Made by a program: the position numbers and the translations under genes. Under the pieces are notes generated by a model that saw only the letters and a list, made by a program, of their open reading frames with translations, made no database searches and was not told the DNA's origin. 64,000 nt of DNA from Edaphobacter lichenicola (GTDB lineage: Bacteria > Acidobacteriota > Terriglobia > Terriglobales > Acidobacteriaceae). Of this stretch, positions 50,477 to 58,968 are shown piece by piece; positions within the stretch are counted from its first letter, which is position 1, and each line of letters starts with the position of its first letter. Location: NCBI RefSeq assembly GCF_014201315.1, contig NZ_JACHDY010000002.1, positions 1 through 64,000 of the forward strand, read 5' to 3'.

Positions 50477-52971
50477 GCTGTTGCTCCTTTACGGTTGTCA
50501 GTGACGATGCCGGCCAGCGTGCGAGGCCGGAAGGGGTGTTCTTCTGCCAGACGGCGCAAGCCGTCGGCGATGCCGAAACGCTCGAAGTAGTCGCGCTTCT
50601 TCAGGTTGTCGCGGGCATTGTTGGTCGCCATCCAGTGCGAAACCGAATCGACGTTCAAATGCACTTTCTTTGAACTTTGCGCCTTACGGATGAGCATCTG
50701 GCCCGGTGGAACGAGATCGGCAATCAGATCCAGTTCGGTGTCATTCAGATGGAACGCCTCGCGGTACAAGTCACGGTCCATTTCCGGGTTTGCGAGGAAA
50801 ATTTTGGTCGGGCAGCTCTCCGAGACAATCTGGAGCATCCCCGACTCTTCAAGCTCCTTGATGGACTGGGTGGCAAGAATCATCGCGGCATTGTGCTTCC
50901 GCCATGTCTTCTGCGCTTGGACAATGTAGTTGCGTATCGTCTCGTTCTTGATGAACAGCCATGCTTCGTCAAGCAGGAACATCTTGAACGTCGCCAGTTT
51001 CTTCGCATCTGCAATCTCGTTCGACGCTCGGTGTAGAACGTAGAACAGCAGCGGCTCCAGTACGTCCGGCGCATCGCCCCAGCCGGCGAAGTTGAAGGTC
51101 TGGAAACGGCTGAAGGATAGCGTGTCTTCGGCATTGTCGAACAAGAAGCCGTACTGCCCGCCGCGGGTCCATCGGTGAAGGCGTTCCTTCAACTCGCCGA
51201 TGATGTTGCCGAAATTTGAGACGGTACGCTGATCGGGCTCGAGCATGTACGTCCGCTCAATCGCGTCCCACAGGCGACGCTCTTCTTTGAAGTCCAGGCG
51301 ATAACGCTGCTCGTTGCCCTCAATGAGCACGCGGAAGAAGCTGAAGAGAAATTGCATATTCTCTTTGGTAGGTGAGAGCGAGAACGGGTTGATAGTGAAG
51401 TCCCGCGAGTCCTGGCCTACATTCAGATACGATCCGCCGAAGATGGACGTAAGCGACTGGAAGCTGCCGCCAATATCGAAGATGAAGGTGAGCGGGGCAT
51501 ACTTCTGAGCGTTCTGCAGCAGGAAGTTGCAAAGATAGCTTTTGCCCGAACCAGTCATCCCAAGGATGAGCGTGTGCGCAACCTCGCCATTGTGAAGATT
51601 GAGGAAGTATGGGGTGCTGTTGTCCGTTTCGAGCGCAGCTAGGTACTCCGTACCAAGATGCACATTCGTCGTCTCACCGGGCAGGATCGTAAACAGAAAC
51701 GAGAGGTCTGCATAGTTCGTATTGAGCAAGTACAGCCTGCGGAGGTTGAGCGCGTAATTCCCCGGTACAGTGGCGAAGTAGGCATTGAGCTGGTTGTAGG
51801 TCTCGCTGAAGAGATTGCCGTCCGCGTTGGTGAAGACTCCTGTGAACTCTCCCACGAGCGGGTCAAGCTCGGATTTAGAGCGGCCATAGAGGACGACGGT
51901 CAGGGAGAAGTCACCAAGCTGTTGTCCATCACCAAGCGCACGCAGACAGTCACCAAGATTCTCAATGTCGGACTGTTTCGATTCGTCTACCAGCACGTCG
52001 CGCGGGTTCGTTCTATCGCTTCCCATCTGCGAGACAAAGCCTGTCTTCGACATGTTGAAATGGCGGCGGCGCTTGTTCACTTCCTTGCGTGCCCTATCCG
52101 TTGGAAGTAACGTCCATTCCGTAACGACATAGAAGTTAGCCGGAATCTTGAGCAATGCGTCCAAGACAAGAGGCCGCGTCTCGGTGATAGCTTCCTTCAT
52201 CGTCAACACACGTACAACATGGTCACCAACGCGCAGATGATCGCGCTCCGCCTCGATGTCGCTATTCACCACTTGATAGTCGAGAAACTGGGTGTGCTGG
52301 GGATCGCCCGCAATCCGCCAGTCGTCGTAGTTGAGCAGGCGGCGGAAGAATCGAAACTGACCATCCTGCTTGAGCACTTCAATTTGTACAAAGTCGGCCA
52401 GTTGGCGGATGAAAGCTTGCACCCGTTGATCGAGCCGCGCGAGGTCATATTCGATTTGGGAACGCAGCAGAGACTTCATGCTGTTATTCGTGAACTGTGC
52501 GCGCAACTCCTCAACAGCACCCGCAGGGTCTCGGAAGAGGCGAGCGATTGCGGCGCCTACGCCGGTCTTCGACCTGGCTCCTTCCAACAGCACGCAGTAG
52601 AAGATTTCAACTTGATAGAGATGGTCGCGTTTGGCCTCAAAGAACTGCCGCCGCTGGTCAATCGCAGCCTCTACGATTGGGTCGTCGTATCGCGTGAAAG
52701 GGAGATCGGGACGGTTTGACTTGAAAAGATACTGATAGACGTGGAAGCCTGGCCCGAAGGCTTTGAGGGCCGCTTCAAGCCGTTTGACGGCGTACTCCTG
52801 TTCGCTTTGGTCAAGGCTCTCGTAATCGACACCGGGCACGCGCAAGACCATGCCTAGATCCCCGCTCTTGGTGAGAAATGCGGTCTCATTCCAAAAACCG
52901 TAGAGATTGATATGGTCCGTAAGGGCCGCAGCTTCCTTCCACTGTTTGATGACTCGATCAAGGCGCAACAT
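50473..52971 (-). CDS. trbE: T4SS ATPase TrbE (VirB4-like)
   Basis: An 832-residue ATPase. The N-terminal CagE/TrbE domain (about residues 1-280) is followed by Walker A ILGMTGSGKSYLCNFLLQNA (about residue 468) and Walker B FKMFLLDEAWLFIKNETIR (about 680). A C-terminal AMILATQSIKELEESGMLQ segment completes the motor. It energises pilus biogenesis and DNA transfer. No frameshift is seen. It is coupled on both sides (one-base overlap with trbD, four bases with trbG). Confidence 0.94.
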   Translation of the reverse strand: MLRLDRVIKQWKEAAALTDHINLYGFWNETAFLTKSGDLGMVLRVPGVDYESLDQSEQEYAVKRLEAALKAFGPGFHVYQYLFKSNRPDLPFTRYDDPIVEAAIDQRRQFFEAKRDHLYQVEIFYCVLLEGARSKTGVGAAIARLFRDPAGAVEELRAQFTNNSMKSLLRSQIEYDLARLDQRVQAFIRQLADFVQIEVLKQDGQFRFFRRLLNYDDWRIAGDPQHTQFLDYQVVNSDIEAERDHLRVGDHVVRVLTMKEAITETRPLVLDALLKIPANFYVVTEWTLLPTDRARKEVNKRRRHFNMSKTGFVSQMGSDRTNPRDVLVDESKQSDIENLGDCLRALGDGQQLGDFSLTVVLYGRSKSELDPLVGEFTGVFTNADGNLFSETYNQLNAYFATVPGNYALNLRRLYLLNTNYADLSFLFTILPGETTNVHLGTEYLAALETDNSTPYFLNLHNGEVAHTLILGMTGSGKSYLCNFLLQNAQKYAPLTFIFDIGGSFQSLTSIFGGSYLNVGQDSRDFTINPFSLSPTKENMQFLFSFFRVLIEGNEQRYRLDFKEERRLWDAIERTYMLEPDQRTVSNFGNIIGELKERLHRWTRGGQYGFLFDNAEDTLSFSRFQTFNFAGWGDAPDVLEPLLFYVLHRASNEIADAKKLATFKMFLLDEAWLFIKNETIRNYIVQAQKTWRKHNAAMILATQSIKELEESGMLQIVSESCPTKIFLANPEMDRDLYREAFHLNDTELDLIADLVPPGQMLIRKAQSSKKVHLNVDSVSHWMATNNARDNLKKRDYFERFGIADGLRRLAEEHPFRPRTLAGIVTDNRKGATA

Positions 52972-53273
52972 TAAGCCACCTCCACGCGAGGGACGCTTTG
53001 CTTCGCGGCGTCATACCGGAGTTTGTACCTTTCGGACTTCGCCAGGATGCGCAGAAATGCGGGGTCGCTATTCGTTACCCAATGTCCGAAGACATAGCCG
53101 CCGATGAACACGGCAATTCCAGCAAGAATGGAATTGAAGATGTTGAATGCGCCCACAGCCCCTACACAAACGAAGTAGAAGAGAGAGCGTTCGACACCCA
53201 GATAGGTGAGGGGCTTATGCAGGCTCTTGAAGACCCTGTTGCGGCGGCGAATTGTCTGCTTCGTGTCCGGCAT
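52971..53273 (-). CDS. trbD: T4SS protein TrbD (VirB3-like)
   Basis: A 100-residue inner-membrane protein with the VirB3 signature near the N-terminus (RVFKSLHKPLTYLGVERSLF), then two transmembrane helices (FYFVCVGAVGAFNIFN and ILAGIAVFIGGYVFGHWV). ATG at 53271-53273 (MPDTKQTIRRRN) is chosen, as upstream codons in the frame are not conserved in type and GGGGGG lies just upstream. It sits between trbC and trbE. Confidence 0.9.
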   Translation of the reverse strand: MPDTKQTIRRRNRVFKSLHKPLTYLGVERSLFYFVCVGAVGAFNIFNSILAGIAVFIGGYVFGHWVTNSDPAFLRILAKSERYKLRYDAAKQSVPRVEVA

Positions 53274-53326
53274 AGGCCCCCCCGGTGGATTGCGATTGGA
53301 AGCAGCGGGCTGAAAAGGCAATTGCG

Positions 53327-53662
53327 CTACGCGCCCCAAAGCCAGCTCAATACGTTTGCGGCCATAACGGCGATGCCGGTTCCGGCCGCAACGCCGGCGA
53401 GGGCCTTTTTTGCGCCGGGCTCGCCATGAGCGAATCCGTACCCGCCGATCACAATTGCAATCAGGGATGCGACCTTCGCAATCGTTCCGGTGAAAAGGTT
53501 CTGAAGGTTGGTGAAGCCGCTGTCGAAAGGCGAACCCGACTGTGCATGGGCCGCTAGGGGGAGGAGAAAGAGGACACAAGCGGTCGCTGCGAGTGGACGA
53601 AGCCACCCGCTGATCGCTTGGCTCACCTTATGGGGAATGACGACACGGATACGGCGGGACAT
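53327..53662 (-). CDS. trbC: conjugative pilin TrbC (VirB2-like)
   Basis: A 111-residue prepilin. A long signal peptide (LAATACVLFLLPLAAHAQSG) is followed by a hydrophobic pair of helices (ASLIAIVIGGYGFAHGEPGA, then ALAGVAAGTGIAVMAANVLS) with the short basic loop typical of VirB2. ATG at 53660-53662 is selected because AGGAGGT lies six bases before it; the GTG two codons upstream falls within that site. It is the first gene of the trb operon. A TraF-type peptidase for pilin cyclisation is not seen in the window. Confidence 0.88.
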   Translation of the reverse strand: MSRRIRVVIPHKVSQAISGWLRPLAATACVLFLLPLAAHAQSGSPFDSGFTNLQNLFTGTIAKVASLIAIVIGGYGFAHGEPGAKKALAGVAAGTGIAVMAANVLSWLWGA

Positions 53663-53797
53663 TGGCACCTCCTGCGACTGGATTCAGTCGGGATATGCCG
53701 AGACATTAGGCGCAACACGCCCGGCTCGTCCAATACTTATTTGCGATGGAGAGCGATGCCGAAATGAGATGGAATAAGCAATATCGATGCCACAGCT

Positions 53798-54793
53798 CTA
53801 CCCCAATTTCTGTTCATCATCCTCGATGAACAGACTATCTTGTCTTGGCCGAGATTCAACTTCTCTTTGAGGTGCTTTTTTCATTCGCTGAACGCCTGGC
53901 ATTGAGAAGCGTTTCTCCAACTCCCGAATCAGGAGTGGCAGAGCAATTTGATTGTGGTTGGGCTCGTAAACGATTGCGGAGTCTATTGTCCACTTGACAC
54001 CCCGAATCGGTCGTGTCGTTAGATCATCGTGCAAGGGCTCCCGCTGACGAACGAGTGCGACGCAAAGCTTCTCTCGGACCATCCATTGGACCTGATCTTG
54101 GTTGAACGTCGGCTTACATATTCGTGGTTTGATTCCTTGCTCGGAGAGCATTTCGAGCAATCTCTCGTGTGCTCTGGGATGATGTCGAGGATCGCTGAAG
54201 ATTCCCAGTCTTCCGCTCAGGTGCTCCGGATCTATTGTTTCTTCTTGCACCAATGGATCATCTTTTCGGAGGCAAACGACCAACGGCTCGTGCATTATCG
54301 GTTGCACCTTGTAGCCATCAGGTTCGAGTGGAAGAGTCACCAACGCGGCATCTATCTCGCCGGCCTTTAGACTCTTCACCAACTCGTCAGTATCGCCGCT
54401 TTCGGGTTCGATGACAGATTTGGGAAAAAGTTCGCGGTAGGCGCTACACACCTCACCTAAGACATTCTGTTCCACGAACGGGCTGAAGCCGAGTTTGAAA
54501 GGCTGAAGCGAGGTTTGTTGGATCGCTTGAACAGCCTTTACGACGTGTATACGTGTTTGCAAAAGCTCTCTTGCAAACGCCAGGAGCGATTCCCCGGCAT
54601 CTGTCAGACTCACCCCATCTCTTGAACGGTCAAACACCTGAACGCCAAGGGCATCCTCCATCTCGGAAATGCTCCGACTCAAGGCGGATTGGGCAAGAGG
54701 AAGCTTGGCAGCCGCAGCCGTGAAAGTTCCGTTATCGGCGATGGAGACAATGTACTTGAGATGCTTGAACTCTAAGTGATCGTAGATACTCAT
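53798..54793 (-). CDS. LysR-family transcriptional regulator
   Basis: A 331-residue LysR-type regulator. The N-terminal helix-turn-helix is LKYIVSIADNGTFTAAAAKL and then PLAQSALSRSISEMEDALGV (about residues 12-52). The C-terminal periplasmic-binding-fold effector domain follows (LQPFKLGFSPFVEQN, and a KAGEIDAALVTLPLE segment). A charged tail of about 30 residues is extra. It lies just upstream of the trb operon on the same strand, 135 bases from trbC, so control of transfer or element excision is likely but not shown. Confidence 0.9.
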   Translation of the reverse strand: MSIYDHLEFKHLKYIVSIADNGTFTAAAAKLPLAQSALSRSISEMEDALGVQVFDRSRDGVSLTDAGESLLAFARELLQTRIHVVKAVQAIQQTSLQPFKLGFSPFVEQNVLGEVCSAYRELFPKSVIEPESGDTDELVKSLKAGEIDAALVTLPLEPDGYKVQPIMHEPLVVCLRKDDPLVQEETIDPEHLSGRLGIFSDPRHHPRAHERLLEMLSEQGIKPRICKPTFNQDQVQWMVREKLCVALVRQREPLHDDLTTRPIRGVKWTIDSAIVYEPNHNQIALPLLIRELEKRFSMPGVQRMKKAPQREVESRPRQDSLFIEDDEQKLG

Positions 54794-55048
54794 CCGGGCC
54801 CCATTGCTCTTTGGTGTGGAGTCTCTTCAGTACACGTCTGCAGGAATGTTGCTGCTGCCAATAACTTAGAACCAAATAAGTAAACAAAAGTTGCCGGAAA
54901 CGAAGCAACCCCGCACACCAGGGATCTAAAACCCACCTCATTTTGAGATGGAACGCCATCGCGAATGAGCATTGGACAGAATCGAAACTCCGCACGAAGC
55001 TATTGTCAGATTCGTTGCATGTTGCTGCACGGCTCATTGGAGATGACG

Positions 55049-55291
55049 ATGCCATTTGATCAATTGCCGGAACGGAAGAAACCAGCGCGAGCCCTGGTCC
55101 CCTCAACCGAAAAGCTCCTCGTGGGTCGTCGAGAGGCGGCTGAGATGTTGTCTATCAGTTGCCGAGCTCTCGACTACTTGGTTGCAAATAAGCAACTTAG
55201 CTTTCGGAGGATTGCTTCACGCGTGTTGATCCCGGTATCTGAACTTCAACGATTCGCCCGCGCCGATCACCCTCAACGACTGGCCGGATGA
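55049..55291 (+). CDS. small helix-turn-helix (excisionase-like) protein
   Basis: An 80-residue protein. After a basic, Pro-containing N-terminus comes a MerR/excisionase-type helix-turn-helix: LLVGRREAAEMLSISCRALD and then YLVANKQLSFRRIASRVLIP, ending VSELQRFARA. This is the DNA-binding fold of recombination directionality factors. ATG at 55049 is supported by GGAG six bases upstream; an in-frame ATG at 55043 is the alternative. It lies 80 bases before the integrase gene on the same strand, the usual place of an xis gene. Confidence 0.8.
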   Translation: MPFDQLPERKKPARALVPSTEKLLVGRREAAEMLSISCRALDYLVANKQLSFRRIASRVLIPVSELQRFARADHPQRLAG

Positions 55292-55371
55292 TCTCGACTG
55301 ATGCCTCTTCGTGGCTGTAGAATAGGACTTGTTATTGTCGCTAGTCCGCAGCAACAGCCATCGGGGGCATT

Positions 55372-56385
55372 ATGGCAAGAGGCGTATACGAACACCCGGC
55401 GGGAAGTGGGATTTGGTGGATTCACTACTATGCCGGCGGCAAGCGTCATCGCGAAAAGGTTGGGCGCAAGTCTGACGCGACCAAGCTGTATCAGACACGG
55501 AAGGCCGATGCCATCGCTGGCCGTAAACTTCCCGAGTTGCGCGATAGTAGAGTCTTGCACTTCTCTGAGCTGATCGACGATGCTCTGGAATACGTTGCGG
55601 ACCACAAGGACCGCCGCAGCTACATCAGCAAGGCGGAGATTGTCCGCAAGGCAATCGGTTCGCGACCCGCAGCAGAGATCACACCACAAGAGCTTGAACG
55701 CTGGCTCCGGTCGCACTGTAAAACAGCGGCGACCACGAATCGCTATAAGGCTTTCATCTCGCTCTGCTATCGGGAAGGATTGCATAACGGCAAGGTCACG
55801 GTGAACCCTGCCCGGCAGGTCCGCCATCGTCGGGAAAGTGTCGGGCGTTTGCGCTTCCTGAGCAGAGACGAATACGACACGCTTCACGAGGCGATCAAGG
55901 CACGGTTCCCAGAACATCTAGCTGAGTTCATTGTGTCGGTGAATACGGGCATGAGGCTATCAGAGCAGTATTCGCTCACCTGGGGCCAAGTGCATCTCGA
56001 CAGGCGGACTATCGACCTCACGAAGACGAAGAACGGTTCAGCTAGGACAGTCCATTTGAATGCAGATGCGGTCGCGGCTCTCAAGACACGGCACAAGAAA
56101 AATACCAAGCCGACGGACATGGTTTTTCCACGTCAAGGGCCCCGGTTCGATACAAGGTCTTGGTTCGTCCCGTCACTCGAAGATGCAAAAGTTTCAGGTT
56201 ATGTTTGGCACTCCAATCGGCATACCTTCTGCTCTTGGCTTGCGATGGCAGGCGCGTCGATTAAAGAGATTCAAGAGCTTGCTGGGCATAAGACGATTAC
56301 GATGTCCGCTCGCTATAGCCACCTATCGCCTGAGCACAGACTTTCGGTGATCGATAGAATTGCGTCTTCTGCAGGATCTGGTTGA
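55372..56385 (+). CDS. tyrosine recombinase/integrase
   Basis: A 337-residue phage-type integrase. An N-terminal arm-binding part (GSGIWWIHYYAGGKRHREKV) and core-binding SAM-like domain (about 65-150) precede the catalytic domain. The active-site residues are Arg in NTGMRLSEQY (about 197), Lys in TKTKNGSART, His and Arg in WHSNRHTFCSWL (about 284), His in LAGHKTI and Tyr in SARYSHLS (about 318). All are present, so it should be active. It probably mediates excision and integration of the conjugative element. The tRNA-Leu 3.9 kb downstream is a plausible att site. Confidence 0.93.
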   Translation: MARGVYEHPAGSGIWWIHYYAGGKRHREKVGRKSDATKLYQTRKADAIAGRKLPELRDSRVLHFSELIDDALEYVADHKDRRSYISKAEIVRKAIGSRPAAEITPQELERWLRSHCKTAATTNRYKAFISLCYREGLHNGKVTVNPARQVRHRRESVGRLRFLSRDEYDTLHEAIKARFPEHLAEFIVSVNTGMRLSEQYSLTWGQVHLDRRTIDLTKTKNGSARTVHLNADAVAALKTRHKKNTKPTDMVFPRQGPRFDTRSWFVPSLEDAKVSGYVWHSNRHTFCSWLAMAGASIKEIQELAGHKTITMSARYSHLSPEHRLSVIDRIASSAGSG

Positions 56386-56468
56386 AAAACGTCCGTTCCC
56401 GCGCCGGGCCTCGCTCGAATCGGGAAATAGATCTCGTCGACGAACCCTAAGACCTTGCCGTTTAGATC

Positions 56469-57401
56469 ATGACTGAGGTGACGATGCTGAGTTCGAGTGA
56501 TGATCTTTGGCTTTGGATAGACAGTAGCTCTGCGTGCAATCTCGCCTGCAAACTTTGCTACACAACTGACATGCAGGGCTCTGACAACATGCGCGAAGAC
56601 ACGCTTGTCGTGATCCTCAAACGGGTAGCGGAGTCCGGTCTGAAACTTCAAGCACTCCACTTGAATTGGAGGGGAGAGCCGACGCTAAATCCCGACCTTC
56701 CTTTGTTGCTACAGAGGACGGAAGAGCACCTCCCGTATTTCCCAGTGCAGTGGCATACAAACGGAACAATGTTGACGCCGGAATTTGCTGCGAAACTCGT
56801 GGATGCCCATTCTGCGCAGACGATTATTTTCTCTCTTGACGGTGGAACGAAAGAATCCTTTGAACGGAATCGAGGAGCGGGAAACTGGCAACGGGCATTG
56901 GATGGGCTCGAGATGGTGATGGAGCGTGCGAGAGAACGCACGGGCGTCAAAGTCGGAGTCTATAGCATCGACCTTGGGGTGTCGCCAGATCGATTTGATA
57001 CCCGATTTACTCGGTTGGCCTCCCTTGCCGACTTCCATGTAATTATGCCCCCGGTTCGAAAGGATGGTAGCGCAGGGGGTTCCGGGACGCTTGTGTCTCT
57101 ATCCGAACTCAAAGCTGTCCCGAACGGTCCATGTTTCTGGCTCGGTAACGCCATGGCGATTGATTGCCATGGTATTGCCTTTACATGCCTTCTCAATGGC
57201 GGTACTCGCCTCGGAGACCTTCGGAACGAAAGCATACAAAGTTTGAGGGAGAGGTCTCGCGCGTTGAGACGTTCTGTCGAACTTGAGGGCCGACGAAACA
57301 TATCAGGCTGCTCAAAATGCAGGAAGATCGAAGGTACCGCAGGTAGTCTTCAACTTATTTCGAAGGCGAGCGAGGCTTCGGCTCTGGATCGTTCTGAATG
57401 A
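56469..57401 (+). CDS. radical SAM enzyme of an uncharacterised biosynthetic cluster
   Basis: A 310-residue radical SAM protein. The [4Fe-4S] motif CxxxCxxC is C23-NLA-C27-KL-C30, after LWLWIDSSSACN. The TIM-barrel strands HLNWRGEPTLNPDLP and IIFSLDGGTKESFERNRG are typical of SPASM-like peptide- or substrate-modifying enzymes. The C-terminal part has further Cys (GPCFWLGNAMAIDCHG, FTCLLNGG and SGCSKCRKIEG) that could hold a second cluster. The listed ATG starts MTEVTMLSSS; the Met at 56484 is an alternative. It overlaps the ligase gene by four bases, so they are one operon with the 69-residue protein. The substrate is unknown. Confidence 0.88.
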   Translation: MTEVTMLSSSDDLWLWIDSSSACNLACKLCYTTDMQGSDNMREDTLVVILKRVAESGLKLQALHLNWRGEPTLNPDLPLLLQRTEEHLPYFPVQWHTNGTMLTPEFAAKLVDAHSAQTIIFSLDGGTKESFERNRGAGNWQRALDGLEMVMERARERTGVKVGVYSIDLGVSPDRFDTRFTRLASLADFHVIMPPVRKDGSAGGSGTLVSLSELKAVPNGPCFWLGNAMAIDCHGIAFTCLLNGGTRLGDLRNESIQSLRERSRALRRSVELEGRRNISGCSKCRKIEGTAGSLQLISKASEASALDRSE

Positions 57402-58738
57402 GTGACCATCCGAGGGACGAATTCCGCACGCAACTTCTCAATCACACGATGAGATTCGCGGCAGCATACGTTCCAGCGTATGGGGAAGTTGCCTACAGAT
57501 GTCTCTCTGATGTACATGCTTTGGCACAACTTCCTAGCCTTCCCATTCTGAAGAAATCTGACATATTGATGCGACCTGAAGCATTCCGCCATATCTCGAT
57601 GGAACCGCACCTGATTCAACACACTTCTGGGACATCTGGACAGATCTTGCATGTGCATAGAAGCAAGGAAGAATTAGCGGCAATAGAGTCGTTTTTTTCG
57701 AAGTCCGACGAACCAACCGACAAAACCACGCCTGTAATTATCTCTATATTGGGATCGACGACGGATGCCATTCAGACACCCGCACCAGCAGTAGGCCAGG
57801 TTTTTCGTCTTAACCTTCGTGATCCCACGTGGCGGAGCCGAATACAAGATGTAGTGCGTGCGCCTTGGGAGTACGTCGAGGGAACACACCATGCTCGTCC
57901 TGCGGTGATCGTCGGTCTGGAGTCTGATCTCCGAGTATTAACGGCATTGCTGCGCGAATGCAGCTTTGATTTTTCGAGTGCCTCAATCTCTTCGCTGATC
58001 ACATCTGGCGATGTGATCACCCGCCGACTCCGTCGATACTACGAGTCGACTTGGAGAGCCCCACTCTTTGACCAATATGGATTGAGCGAAATTTTTGGCT
58101 CTTGCAATCAGTGTGGAGTCTGCGGTCATTTGCACCCTGACCCACACGTCATTATGGAGGTTGTTAACCCGATCTCATCTGAGCCGGTAAGCGATGGAGT
58201 AGGCATCGCCGTCTTTACAACTCTTGCACCGTTTGTTCAATGTCAACCGTTCATAAGGTACTGGAGCGGAGACCTGGTCGAAATATCCGAAGTGTCGTGT
58301 CCCGTTGACCTATTAGGATTTCGCCTCCTTGGCCGTTTATACAAATCGGTGAGCCTTCCCGGACTGACGGGTTCGGGCATTGTGCTTTCCGCGATCGAAG
58401 CATATGACGCCTTGGATGATTTCTCCGAGATTGCCAGCAGTGGCATGTTTAAGTGGCTATGGGAGATTAAGGATCATTCCCAACTTGGACACCTGAAGTT
58501 CGATTTGCGGATGGACTCCGACCGCGGGAGTCACACCTTAGTGGCAACGATCGAAACACGCTTCACTCCACACCTTTACCCAGAACAATCGGAATCTCTT
58601 AAATTCAGAATCCGGGATGCCCTCTGCAAGCGGTCAGGGTCTTTGCGCGAGAGCATTCAGGCCGGTCACATGAGTCTCAGAATCAACTTGAAGCCGCCCG
58701 GAAGTATCGATTCATTTATGCCTGACATGGTAGAGTAG
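57398..58738 (+). CDS. adenylate-forming ligase (PaaK/CapK-like)
   Basis: A 446-residue AMP-binding enzyme of the phenylacetate-CoA ligase type. It has the phosphate-binding loop HTSGTSGQILHVHRS (about residues 74-88), FDQYGLSEIFGSCNQCGVCG (about 227-246, where the Cys cluster could bind zinc), a YWSGDLVEIS strand with the ribose-binding Asp, and LGRLYKSVSL. A thioester or amide/ester is made from a carboxylate and ATP. No acyl-carrier domain is fused. Its close coupling to a radical SAM gene and a 69-residue protein suggests activation of an acid for attachment to that protein or to a small acceptor. Confidence 0.85.
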   Translation: MSDHPRDEFRTQLLNHTMRFAAAYVPAYGEVAYRCLSDVHALAQLPSLPILKKSDILMRPEAFRHISMEPHLIQHTSGTSGQILHVHRSKEELAAIESFFSKSDEPTDKTTPVIISILGSTTDAIQTPAPAVGQVFRLNLRDPTWRSRIQDVVRAPWEYVEGTHHARPAVIVGLESDLRVLTALLRECSFDFSSASISSLITSGDVITRRLRRYYESTWRAPLFDQYGLSEIFGSCNQCGVCGHLHPDPHVIMEVVNPISSEPVSDGVGIAVFTTLAPFVQCQPFIRYWSGDLVEISEVSCPVDLLGFRLLGRLYKSVSLPGLTGSGIVLSAIEAYDALDDFSEIASSGMFKWLWEIKDHSQLGHLKFDLRMDSDRGSHTLVATIETRFTPHLYPEQSESLKFRIRDALCKRSGSLRESIQAGHMSLRINLKPPGSIDSFMPDMVE

Positions 58739-58758
58739 CGCACAAAGGAGACTCACGC

Positions 58759-58968
58759 ATGGCCCCTGAGACAGTAGAGATCACGCTCACCACAGAACAG
58801 ATGGCGCGTCTCACAGCGCTTTATAAGAAAATATCCAAGGTGTCGACAGACGCAGAAGCTCAGAAAGTCGTCGCCGATTCGGCTACTGCAGAAATTTTGT
58901 CGGGCCTGCCTCCCGTGTCCGCCCATTTCGCAGCACTTGTGGCAAGAGAAGTGGGCGGTGCTCAATAG
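58759..58968 (+). CDS. 69-residue protein, possible precursor or carrier
   Basis: A small acidic, helical protein: MAPETVEITLTTEQMARLTA, then LYKKISKVSTDAEAQKVVAD, then a segment with SGLPPVSAHFAAL and a Gly-Gly near the C-terminus (EVGGAQ). It has no Cys or Trp, no signal peptide and no DSL phosphopantetheine motif. AAAGGAG eight bases before the ATG gives a strong start. It lies 20 bases after the ligase gene and overlaps the convergent aminotransferase stop by seven bases. Size and location fit a RiPP-type leader/precursor or an amino-group carrier protein. I do not recognise a family. Confidence 0.8.
   Translation: MAPETVEITLTTEQMARLTALYKKISKVSTDAEAQKVVADSATAEILSGLPPVSAHFAALVAREVGGAQ

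Larger units (their letters stand above)
38061..56385. mobile_element. conjugative element backbone (relaxase, T4SS, integrase)
   Basis: This stretch holds a MobF relaxase, coupling protein, VirB2-VirB11 equivalents of the Trb type, SSB, a LysR regulator, a small HTH protein and a tyrosine integrase. All except the last two genes lie on the minus strand. These are the parts of an integrative conjugative element. The element is probably longer: the tRNA-Leu at 60320-60403 is a likely attachment site on the right, and cargo such as the mutasome lies on the left. No direct repeat of the tRNA 3' end was found, so ends are not assigned. Confidence 0.8.

Noticed and set aside
58759..58968. Acyl- or peptidyl-carrier protein
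   Set aside because: No DSL-type phosphopantetheine serine motif is present in the 69-residue protein.
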